The notes under the pieces are model-generated. The model had not been told where the DNA came from. It searched no databases and saw only the letters and a list, made by a program, of their open reading frames with translations. Shown here one piece after another: positions 23,514 through 31,142 of a stretch of DNA of 64,000 nt. A program made the translations under genes and the position numbers. The DNA comes from Chryseobacterium vrystaatense (GTDB taxonomy: Bacteria > Bacteroidota > Bacteroidia > Flavobacteriales > Weeksellaceae). The number at the start of each line of letters is the position of its first letter. The stretch's first letter is position 1. Location of the stretch: NCBI RefSeq assembly GCF_000737765.1, contig NZ_JPRI01000004.1, positions 248,001 through 312,000 of the forward strand, written 5' to 3'.

Positions 23514-23856
23514 AGTGTTTCCTTTGATTATGACTTGTAAAGATAATATATCTCATAAGTTTGAAAAAATAATTTGCTAATAATTTTCATTTAAAAATAC
23601 TAATTTATTAACACTAAAAGGAATTATCCATGAGAAATTCCGTAAAAATACGGTAATCCTCACTATTCCGGGGTTTAAGGTTCCCTATTCAAAATTAAAT
23701 TTAAAGCTGACAGGCAATGCTTTACCCATTGTCAGGCTTTAATCAAAGATCTCTTTATACCGCTTTTACAGCAACTTCTTTATTTAGATTAAGTTTTATT
23801 AACATCTCTCAGATAAGAAATTGCCCATATTTGATGCAGGATCGGAAACCGGATCG

Positions 23857-23864
23857 TATCTTTG
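23857..23864 (+). promoter_or_regulatory. -7 box TATCTTTG of the S1/P1 nuclease gene
   Basis: Perfect TANNTTTG box 23 bases before the ATG. A TTTG lies 23 bases upstream, slightly beyond the normal spacing. Between 23514 and 23856 I see a hairpin-forming stretch around 23704-23739 (AAAGCTGACA ... TGTCAGGCTTT) and no gene. Confidence 0.5.
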
Positions 23865-23887
23865 CACCTTGTAAAATGTTATTTATA

Positions 23888-24679
23888 ATGAAAAGTATTT
23901 ATTCTAAAATTCTGATTTTAGCATTCATTTCATCTTCACTTTATTCTTATGCATGGGGATTGACGGGACACCGTGTGATCGCGGAGATCGCAGAAAATCA
24001 CCTGTCCGGTAAAGCAAGAAGAGGAATCAAAAAAATAATGGGTAAAGAGCGCCTTGCTTATTGGGCCAACTGGCCGGATTTCATCAAGTCTGATACAACA
24101 GGAGTTTGGAAACAGGCGTCATCATGGCATTATGTAAACATCGATCCGCAGGCGGACTTTAAAGCTTTTGACCAGAATCTTAAAATGCAGGCAGGACCTA
24201 GCCTTTACACGCAGGTAAACACCTTGTCCAGCCAGATCAAAGACGAAAAAACGTCTGAAAAAGACAGAAAAATTGCGCTGATCTTCCTTATTCATATTAT
24301 GGGAGACCTTGCACAGCCTCTTCATGTAGGAAGATCTGAAGATCTTGGAGGAAACAAAATCAATGTTACGTATTTCGGAGACAAAACCAATCTTCACTCT
24401 GTATGGGATGGAAAACTGGTAGATTCTCAAAAATACAGCTACACAGAATATGCAAAGCTTCTGGATATCAAATCTAAGGATGAAGTAGCACAAATCCAGA
24501 CAGGAAGTGTAGAAGACTGGTTGTATGATTCTCATAAAATCGCCAATAAGATCTATGCACAGACTCCAAATGATTCAAAATTATCGTACGATTATCAGTA
24601 CAAATTCAATGAAACACTTGAAAGACAGCTTCTTTACGGAGGTCTTAGACTGGCAAAATTATTGAATGACTTATTTTAA
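23888..24679 (+). CDS. Secreted S1/P1-type zinc nuclease
   Basis: A 263-residue exported nuclease (signal peptide about residues 1-22, ending SLYSYA) with the mature Trp first, as in P1. WGLTGHRVIAEIAENHL (about 23-39) gives two Zn ligands, and SWHYVNID supplies another. HIMGDLAQPLHVGRSEDLGG (about 136-155) is the canonical double motif and HSVWDGKL (about 168-175) the last ligand. P1 nuclease hydrolyses single-stranded nucleic acids and 3'-nucleotides with three zinc ions. I put the start at 23888 because the upstream extension overlaps the -7 box and would hide the signal peptide. It may serve nucleotide scavenging. Confidence 0.9.
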   Translation: MKSIYSKILILAFISSSLYSYAWGLTGHRVIAEIAENHLSGKARRGIKKIMGKERLAYWANWPDFIKSDTTGVWKQASSWHYVNIDPQADFKAFDQNLKMQAGPSLYTQVNTLSSQIKDEKTSEKDRKIALIFLIHIMGDLAQPLHVGRSEDLGGNKINVTYFGDKTNLHSVWDGKLVDSQKYSYTEYAKLLDIKSKDEVAQIQTGSVEDWLYDSHKIANKIYAQTPNDSKLSYDYQYKFNETLERQLLYGGLRLAKLLNDLF

Positions 24680-24747
24680 GAGTTACTGATGGATCACATC
24701 AACTGAAAAAAAGAATTTTTAATTTCTGATTATTCATTCTTCATCAT

Positions 24748-24773
24748 AAAAGCGGGACTTCGGTTTCGCTTTT
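24748..24773 (+). terminator. Terminator with UUCG-type loop after the nuclease gene
   Basis: AAAAGCGGGAC-TTCG-GTTTCGCTTTT with a following T-run; the loop is a TTCG tetraloop with two G-T pairs in the stem. Downstream, 24774-24954 has no gene and leads into rpoD. Confidence 0.8.
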
Positions 24774-24954
24774 TTTGTGGTTGATATTTTGTAAATCGGA
24801 TATATATAAGGTTAAGGTTCATATTACAGGCTTAAAACATGGCCCCTTTTATCTTCGCTCGGCCTTACATTTAAAAAATAATTAAAACTGGTGTAACCTT
24901 TTTACTACTTCAGACGTATAATATATAGTAACTCTTTTTTGAGGATAAAAATAG

Positions 24955-25821
24955 ATGAGACAATTAAAAATCACTAAGCAGGTTACCAACAGGGAAACTG
25001 CTTCATTAGACAAGTATTTGCAGGAAATTGGTAAAGTGGAACTGATCACTGCGGACGAAGAGGTAGAATTGGCACAGAGAATACGTGCGGGCGACAGAGC
25101 AGCACTTGAGAAATTAATCAAAGCCAACCTTCGTTTCGTAGTTTCTGTATCTAAACAATACCAAAATCAAGGTCTTTCTTTACCCGATTTAATTAATGAA
25201 GGTAACTTAGGATTGATGAAAGCAGCAAAAAGGTACGATGAAACTAGAGGTTTCAAATTTATCTCTTATGCGGTATGGTGGATTCGTCAGTCAATTTTAC
25301 AGGCACTAGCTGAACAGTCGAGAATTGTAAGGCTTCCGTTGAATAAAATCGGCTCCATCAACAAAATTAATAAAGCATACGCTCACCTTGAGCAGGAAAA
25401 TGAAAGACCACCTTCTCCGGAAGAATTGGCTGAAGTTCTTGACATGAGTGAGGAAGATATTAAAGAATCTATGAAAAACTCCGGAAGACACCTGTCCATG
25501 GATGCTCCTTTAGTAGAAGGTGAAGATTCTAATCTTTATGACGTATTGCGTTCAGGAGAATCTCCAAGTCCTGATAAAGACTTAATGCTTGAATCTCTTC
25601 AGATTGAAATTGAAAGAGCATTGAATACTTTAACTCCAAGAGAGGCTGATTTGGTAAGATTGTACTTCGGACTGAACGGAAAACATCCGATGACTTTAGA
25701 AGAAATCGGTGAAACTTTCGATCTTACAAGAGAGAGAGTTCGTCAGATCAAAGAAAAAGCAATTAAGAGACTGAAACATAATACCAGAAGCAAGATCCTG
25801 AAATCTTATTTAGGTAAATAA
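24955..25821 (+). CDS. rpoD: Primary sigma factor RpoD/SigA of Bacteroidota type
   Basis: A 288-residue sigma-70 protein lacking the acidic region 1.1 of other phyla, as is normal in Bacteroidota. [21 protein letters not shown] (about 16-36) is region 1.2, [20 protein letters not shown] (about 59-78) is region 2.1, and [20 protein letters not shown] (about 100-119) is regions 2.3-2.4. Region 3 lies around 145-200 ([16 protein letters not shown]). Region 4.2 is [20 protein letters not shown] (about 246-265). This factor recognises the -33 TTG/-7 TANNTTTG promoters found throughout the window. Confidence 0.97.
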   Translation: MRQLKITKQVTNRETASLDKYLQEIGKVELITADEEVELAQRIRAGDRAALEKLIKANLRFVVSVSKQYQNQGLSLPDLINEGNLGLMKAAKRYDETRGFKFISYAVWWIRQSILQALAEQSRIVRLPLNKIGSINKINKAYAHLEQENERPPSPEELAEVLDMSEEDIKESMKNSGRHLSMDAPLVEGEDSNLYDVLRSGESPSPDKDLMLESLQIEIERALNTLTPREADLVRLYFGLNGKHPMTLEEIGETFDLTRERVRQIKEKAIKRLKHNTRSKILKSYLGK

Positions 25822-25845
25822 TTTTAGCGTAAAAAACAATGTATG

Positions 25846-25866
25846 CGGAGTCTGTTTCAGGCTCCG
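25846..25866 (+). terminator. rpoD terminator
   Basis: CGGAGTCTG-TTT-CAGGCTCCG (9 pairs, one G-T) followed by TTTTTTTATTTTTG, 24 bases after the rpoD stop. Confidence 0.9.
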
Positions 25867-25885
25867 TTTTTTTATTTTTGTATTG

Positions 25886-26317
25886 ATGGATATAGACATC
25901 TTTTTCTTCATTGGAGGAATCATTTTATGTTTTATTGTAATTAATCTTCTACTCTATTTTTATCATAAGAATAGAGATGCTGTCTTTTTCAGACATATAA
26001 AAAACCGTCATTATACTTTAATAGAAAAGGTCGAAACCAATATCGAGAGCTATTCCAAAATAAGTGCAAAACTGACCTATTTTAAGGCAGACATCGTTTT
26101 TTTAGATCAGGAAATTTTTATCATTCCTTTCAATAAACCTATTCTGCAATTGAGCAAAAGCAATGAAAAATTTCCCTCCATTTTCGAAAGGTTTGAAGTT
26201 TCCTTTAGAAAAGTGCATCATAATTTCCTGGAAATAACGGGGAATACAAGCTTAGGACATTTTAAGATTACATTAAATTTTAAAAATAAAAACTTTGATT
26301 TGCATTCGGTTGTATAA
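25886..26317 (+). CDS. Single-pass membrane protein of unknown function
   Basis: A 143-residue protein with one N-terminal transmembrane helix (FFFIGGIILCFIVINLLLYF, residues about 6-25) and a soluble beta-rich part (FKADIVFLDQEIFIIPFNKP, then FERFEVSFRKVHHNFLEITG). I recognise no family. The ATG at 25886 is preferred because the longer frame begins with a TTG one codon upstream. The soluble domain has an alternating hydrophobic pattern, suggesting a beta-sandwich or PH-like fold facing the cytosol. No operon partner is clear. Confidence 0.55.
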   Translation: MDIDIFFFIGGIILCFIVINLLLYFYHKNRDAVFFRHIKNRHYTLIEKVETNIESYSKISAKLTYFKADIVFLDQEIFIIPFNKPILQLSKSNEKFPSIFERFEVSFRKVHHNFLEITGNTSLGHFKITLNFKNKNFDLHSVV

Positions 26318-26379
26318 AGGTTGTAACAATTTTTAGACTATCTTCAACTAATAAGGAATAAAACCAATCTAAAAAACCT

Positions 26380-26973
26380 ATGAAAAAAATACTTTTAGCT
26401 TCAGCTTTGGCACTTTCAGTGCTTTCCTGTAAAGAAAATAAGTCTGAAAATGCACCAATTGCAGAAAATGCCATCGACAATTCAGAATCATCTATTTCAG
26501 GTTCTCTGAAAAGCGGCCGTAAGGATAATATGATCGATAAAATTTATTTTGAGCTCCTCAAAAATGATAAAAACCTAAAAGCTCTTGATGACAAAGTCTC
26601 CAAGGTTTCTGAAGAAAGCGGAAAGGTTCTGTCCCTGTATAGCGAAACGCTCAATAAATCGGAATCTTTTTATCTTGATGCTCATCAGCAGGCTGAAATG
26701 ATTAAAGACTCTCTCCTGAAACAGCAGGTAGAAAAAGAAATCAAAATAAGTGCTGACCAATATGATCTTAAGATCAGCAACGTAAAAGAACTGATTGCAA
26801 AAGTGAATAAAAACAGTGATGATATCAACAACCTTTATACAGCCTTCAAAATCAGAAAAACGCTTCCTGAAATCGTAAAATATCAGAATGCACATCCCTT
26901 GAAAGCTGACAGTCTTGAAAACTTTATCAATAAACAGAATCACCTGTTAAACGAACTGAAAAATTTTAAATAA
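26380..26973 (+). CDS. Coiled-coil lipoprotein of unknown function
   Basis: A 197-residue lipoprotein: signal MKKILLASALALSVLSCKEN with the lipobox Cys at about residue 17. The mature part is mostly alpha-helical and charged, with heptad-like stretches (LKNDKNLKALDDKVSKVSEE near 61-80, DLKISNVKELIAKVNKNSDD near 129-148), so a coiled coil is likely. I know no family name. It precedes a GNAT acetyltransferase by 5 bases and probably shares its transcript. Confidence 0.65.
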   Translation: MKKILLASALALSVLSCKENKSENAPIAENAIDNSESSISGSLKSGRKDNMIDKIYFELLKNDKNLKALDDKVSKVSEESGKVLSLYSETLNKSESFYLDAHQQAEMIKDSLLKQQVEKEIKISADQYDLKISNVKELIAKVNKNSDDINNLYTAFKIRKTLPEIVKYQNAHPLKADSLENFINKQNHLLNELKNFK

Positions 26974-26978
26974 AAATA

Positions 26979-27476
26979 ATGAACTACTCCACAAAATGGC
27001 TTAACGATACGACACGAACTGAAGAACTGGTTGACTTTTTTATCACACACAAAACAGATTCCTATATATCCCATGGTGAGATTGTTTCAGGAAGAGCTTT
27101 AGATTCAAATCATTGGAATCCTGACCTTAAAAACATATTGACAGCGCAGTTTAATTCAGGTTTTGATGCGGATCATAATTCCAGATTAAGTATTCTTATT
27201 GCCGAAAATGAAGATGGAAAAATCATCGGAATGCTGGTTTTCAATATCATCCGTGGATTTAAGAATTACGCAGTACTGGAAGATATGCTTCTAGATCATT
27301 CTCTCAGAGGACAGTCACTTGGAAGTACGCTGCTGGAAAAGGCTGTGGAAGAATCAAAAAACTGGAATATCAGCTTTCTGATGCTGGAAAGCGGAATCGA
27401 CAATACAGGAGCCCATCATTTCTTCAATAAATATGGATTCAAAAAAGTATCTGAAAATTATATTCTGACCCTTTAA
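26979..27476 (+). CDS. GNAT-family N-acetyltransferase
   Basis: A 165-residue acetyltransferase. The acetyl-CoA pocket is YAVLEDMLLDHSLRGQSLGS (about 87-106), where RGQSLGS stands for motif A. The C-terminal LMLESGIDNTGAHHFFNKYG (about 130-149) is motif B, the 'N..A..FY...GF' element. The substrate is unknown. It lies 5 bases after the lipoprotein gene and 20 before the FAD monooxygenase, so all three may form one transcript. Confidence 0.88.
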   Translation: MNYSTKWLNDTTRTEELVDFFITHKTDSYISHGEIVSGRALDSNHWNPDLKNILTAQFNSGFDADHNSRLSILIAENEDGKIIGMLVFNIIRGFKNYAVLEDMLLDHSLRGQSLGSTLLEKAVEESKNWNISFLMLESGIDNTGAHHFFNKYGFKKVSENYILTL

Positions 27477-27496
27477 AAAGTAAAACCCAAACCTGT

Positions 27497-28615
27497 ATGA
27501 ATACAATTTCAATTATAGGAGCCGGAATAGGCGGACTGGCTTTGGGAAATATTCTGAAGCAGCATCAGTTGGACTTTACCATATATGAAGGTGCTCCGGA
27601 AATAAAACCCGTAGGTGCCGGAATCATGATGGCCGTCAATGCCATGCAGATCTTTGACAGGCTGGGTTTAAAAACAAAAATTGAAAATGCAGGTCATACA
27701 ATCCACGGAATTTCCATAACGGATGAATCTTTAAAACCCATAACAAAAACAAACATTCATACGCTGGAGAAAAAATACAATTCCTGTAATGTAGCTATTC
27801 ACAGAGCTGAGCTGCAGAAGATTCTGGCAGAAAATATTGGATATGAACATATTAAACTTAATCACTCTTTAAATAAGATTGAAAAAAAGGTAAATTATTC
27901 TTTATCCTTTGAAAACGGAATCCATACGGAAAGTAAAATAGTATTTGGAGCTGACGGGATCAAATCAAAGATTAGAAGCCAGATCCTGAAAACAGGAAAC
28001 ATCCGGAATGCCGGACAGAAATGCTGGCGAGGATTAACAGAATTTGAGTTGCCCGACCATTTCAATCACGAAGCCATTGAAGCATGGGGAAAAGGAAAGC
28101 GGTTTGGTTTCGTGAAAATTTCAGAGAAAAAAGTATACTGGTATGCTTTAGTGAATGAACAGAACTACAAACTCTATCATCATCTGTCTGAAATTTTCAG
28201 TGAATTTCATCCGCTTATTGTACATATTCTTGAAGCGACTTCAGAAGAAAATATCATTCTTAACGATATCAACGACCTGTCTCCTATTCCTTTATGGTAC
28301 TCTGATAACCTTTGTCTGATTGGAGATGCTGCTCATGCAACTACTCCCAATATGGGACAAGGTGCCTGTCAGGCAATTGAAGACGCCTACATTATTGGAA
28401 GACTTCTCGAAGAGAATCGGGATTTTAATGCTGTTTTTGAAAAATTTCAAAAAATAAGACGAAAAAAGGTTGATTATATTGTAGACACCAGCTGGAAGAT
28501 CGGAAAAATTTCACAGTGGGAAAAAGGAAATACAGTACGAAATCTATTGATGCGGTTAATTCCGGAAAGTACGAACCAAAAGCTGGCAGAAAAAGTTATC
28601 CGACTGGAAATGTAG
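27497..28615 (+). CDS. FAD-dependent monooxygenase (salicylate hydroxylase-like)
   Basis: A 372-residue group A flavoprotein monooxygenase. The FAD/NADPH Rossmann motif is SIIGAGIGGLALGNIL (about 4-19). VFGADGIKSKIRSQIL (about 150-165) is the GD/DG motif region, and LCLIGDAAHATTPNMGQGAC (about 274-293) holds the second FAD GD motif. The family hydroxylates aromatic or olefinic substrates, and TetX-type drug inactivators share this fold. The substrate cannot be inferred. The gene probably forms one transcript with the lipoprotein and GNAT genes. Confidence 0.88.
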   Translation: MNTISIIGAGIGGLALGNILKQHQLDFTIYEGAPEIKPVGAGIMMAVNAMQIFDRLGLKTKIENAGHTIHGISITDESLKPITKTNIHTLEKKYNSCNVAIHRAELQKILAENIGYEHIKLNHSLNKIEKKVNYSLSFENGIHTESKIVFGADGIKSKIRSQILKTGNIRNAGQKCWRGLTEFELPDHFNHEAIEAWGKGKRFGFVKISEKKVYWYALVNEQNYKLYHHLSEIFSEFHPLIVHILEATSEENIILNDINDLSPIPLWYSDNLCLIGDAAHATTPNMGQGACQAIEDAYIIGRLLEENRDFNAVFEKFQKIRRKKVDYIVDTSWKIGKISQWEKGNTVRNLLMRLIPESTNQKLAEKVIRLEM

Positions 28616-28828
28616 GACAGCCTTTTCTTTAACTGAAATCATTTCATTCAACTCTTACCTGCTCTGGATATTCCTGTTGGCTTTATTCATTCCAAGATAT
28701 TTTAAGTACCAATTTACTTTGAGCTAATTTTTATTTTTAGAATTATGATACATTCCACGTACTAAATATGGGATTATCACAATTTGACTTCAAAGCAATT
28801 CAAGAATAAAAATTAACCACCTTACTAG

Positions 28829-28843
28829 TATTTACAGTAAATA
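28829..28843. repeat. Palindrome in the 349-base gap before the S9 peptidase
   Basis: TATTTAC-A-GTAAATA is a perfect palindrome. The rest of 28616-28964 is AT-rich with no gene or RNA recognised; the promoter of the S9 peptidase gene is expected near 28935-28960. Confidence 0.3.
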
Positions 28844-28964
28844 AATCAGACAGATTTGTATTTTAAACTAATAATTTTAAACAATTTGCACTAAAAACGC
28901 GCTTTTTTTCACTCTCTATCTTTAAGCGTATTTTTTCATATATTTAAATACAAAAAATAGGACA

Positions 28965-31016
28965 ATGAAAAAAATATTTTATTTATTATTACTCATGATA
29001 GGATTTCAGACAACACACGCACAGGAAGTTCCTTTACTGGATCGGGAATTATTTTATGGAAACCCGGAAATATCCGGTGGGCAGCTGAGCCCCGATGGAC
29101 AGTGGATTTCTTTTATGAAACAATATGAAGGGATTATGAACATTTGGGTAAAAAAGGTGAATGAGCCTTTTGACAAAGCCCGTCCATTGACCGACAGCAA
29201 GCGTCCGCTGGCCGGATATTTCTGGTCGGAAAACGGAAAATATATTTTGTATGTAAAAGACAAAAATGGGGATGAGAATATGAATATTTTTGCAGTGGAT
29301 CCTAATGCAAGTGTAACAAAAGGAGTTCCTGAATCAAGAAATTTAACCCCCATTAATGAGGTAACAGCCCAGATCTATATGGTAAGCAAAAAAGATCCTG
29401 ACTTATTAATGATTGGACTGAATAACCGGGATAAAGCCTGGCATGATCTGTATTCACTGAAAATTTCAACAGGGGAACTGAAAAAGATCTACGAAAATAA
29501 AGATCGTGTTACGGGTTATGATTTCGACTGGGATGAAAAACTAAGGGTTTTATCCAAAACAGACGATAAGGGAACTACCCAATTTTTATACAAGGACGGT
29601 GATAAACTTACTCCGATCTATGAAACATTAGTGACAGAAGGTGCTTATATTTCCAACTGGAATGAAGATAATTCTAAATTCTATCTCGTAACTGATAAAG
29701 GAGATTTGGATAAATCAACACTATTTCTGATGGATCCTAAAACCAAACAGACGACAAAAATAGAAAGTGATCCAAAGGGAAAGGTTGATTTCGGAGGATT
29801 ATTTATGGATAGAAATACCAGAAAAATCATTTCAACAACCTATACGGGAGATAAGACTGAAAATTACTGGAAAGACAAAACATGGGAAGCTAATTACAAA
29901 TTTCTACAAAGTAAATTCCCGGGAAGAGAAGTTGATTTTTCCAGTTCAACAAAAGACTATTCTAAATTTTTAATTTCAGTTTGGGGAGACAAGTATGCTT
30001 CTGAAGCCTATTTCTTTGATGCAAAAACAAAAGAATTGGTTTTCCAGTATACACCAAGAACTGAATTGAAAAAGGTGGAGAAGTATCTGGCTGCTATGAC
30101 TCCTATAACTTATAAAAGCAGCGACGGTCTGGATATCCCTGCTTATCTGACAGTGCCTACAGGTTCTTCCGGAAAAAATCTACCGGTTGTCGTTTTGGTT
30201 CATGGAGGTCCAAAAGGTCCAAGAGATTATTGGGGGTATAATTCTACTGTACAGTTTTTGGCCAACAGAGGTTATGCTGTTCTGCAACCTAATTTCAGAG
30301 CAAGCGGCGGTTACGGTAAAAAATTCAAAAATGGTGGAGACTTACAGTGGGGAAAACTGATGCAGGATGATATTACCTGGGGCGTAAAATACCTGATTGA
30401 CAATGGTATTGCTGACAAAAATAAGGTAGTTATCATGGGAGGAAGCTATGGTGGATATGCAACACTGGCTGGTTTAGCTTTCACTCCGGACCTGTATGCC
30501 GGAGGAGTGGATATCGTTGGACCAAGTAATATATTTACCCTGCTCGATTCTGTTCCTGCCTATTGGGAATCAGGACGTGCCTTCCTTTATGGAATGGTAG
30601 GTGATCCGAAAACCGAAGAAGGTAAAAAGCTGATCCGTGAGGCAAGCCCGCTATTCAGCGTGGACAAAATCGTGAAACCTCTATTGATTATCCAGGGAGC
30701 GAATGACCCAAGAGTAAAACAGGCTGAAGCAGACCAGATTGTAATTGCCCTTCGTGATAAAGGAAAAAAGGTGAACTATATTCTGGCAGATGACGAAGGA
30801 CACGGATTCAGAAAGCCGGTGAATAATATGGCGATGTATGCTGAAACGGAGAAATTCCTTTCGGAAATCATTGGAGGGAGATATCAGAAAGAAATGCCGG
30901 AAGCTGTTGCAAAACGTCTGAAGGAAATGACCGTTGATATTAAAAATGTTACTTATAAACCAGCTGAAAAAGTAAAAGAAAAAGCAAATGCTGCTACACC
31001 GAAAGTTTCGAAATAA
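28965..31016 (+). CDS. Secreted S9-family (prolyl oligopeptidase) peptidase
   Basis: A 683-residue exported serine peptidase. A signal peptide ([20 protein letters not shown]) is followed by an N-terminal beta-propeller (about 30-380, with [13 protein letters not shown]-type blades) and an alpha/beta-hydrolase domain. The nucleophile lies in [15 protein letters not shown] (about 488-502), the acid in [11 protein letters not shown] (Asp near 581) and the base in DEGHGFRKP (His near 613). [10 protein letters not shown] is the oxyanion-side segment. Such peptidases process peptides in the periplasm. The C-terminal tail is Lys/Ala-rich. A strong terminator follows. Confidence 0.93.
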   Translation: MKKIFYLLLLMIGFQTTHAQEVPLLDRELFYGNPEISGGQLSPDGQWISFMKQYEGIMNIWVKKVNEPFDKARPLTDSKRPLAGYFWSENGKYILYVKDKNGDENMNIFAVDPNASVTKGVPESRNLTPINEVTAQIYMVSKKDPDLLMIGLNNRDKAWHDLYSLKISTGELKKIYENKDRVTGYDFDWDEKLRVLSKTDDKGTTQFLYKDGDKLTPIYETLVTEGAYISNWNEDNSKFYLVTDKGDLDKSTLFLMDPKTKQTTKIESDPKGKVDFGGLFMDRNTRKIISTTYTGDKTENYWKDKTWEANYKFLQSKFPGREVDFSSSTKDYSKFLISVWGDKYASEAYFFDAKTKELVFQYTPRTELKKVEKYLAAMTPITYKSSDGLDIPAYLTVPTGSSGKNLPVVVLVHGGPKGPRDYWGYNSTVQFLANRGYAVLQPNFRASGGYGKKFKNGGDLQWGKLMQDDITWGVKYLIDNGIADKNKVVIMGGSYGGYATLAGLAFTPDLYAGGVDIVGPSNIFTLLDSVPAYWESGRAFLYGMVGDPKTEEGKKLIREASPLFSVDKIVKPLLIIQGANDPRVKQAEADQIVIALRDKGKKVNYILADDEGHGFRKPVNNMAMYAETEKFLSEIIGGRYQKEMPEAVAKRLKEMTVDIKNVTYKPAEKVKEKANAATPKVSK

Positions 31017-31046
31017 AAGCAGAACTGACGGATTACACCCATACAT

Positions 31047-31080
31047 AAAGCCAGCTCATTACTTTAAATGAGCTGGCTTT
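31047..31080 (+). terminator. Terminator of the S9 peptidase gene
   Basis: A perfect 14-base stem, AAAGCCAGCTCATT (31047-31060) with AATGAGCTGGCTTT (31067-31080), encloses an ACTTTA loop and is followed by TTTTTATT. Confidence 0.9.
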
Positions 31081-31116
31081 TTTATTATAAAGAATCCGTG
31101 ATCTCACAAAATAAAA

Positions 31117-31138
31117 GGGCTGTCATTTGTAACAGCCT
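31117..31138 (-). terminator. Terminator of the copper operon
   Basis: GGCTGT and ACAGCC form a short stem with a G-T pair at the base, and TTTTATTTTG follows on the minus strand, right after the stop of the multicopper oxidase gene. Confidence 0.6.
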
Positions 31139-31142
31139 CATT

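Noticed and set aside
23704-23739. Hairpin AAAGCTGACA ... TGTCAGGCTTT before the nuclease gene
   Set aside because: It has no gene end upstream on the plus strand and the stem is interrupted, so I mention it but do not call an RNA or terminator.
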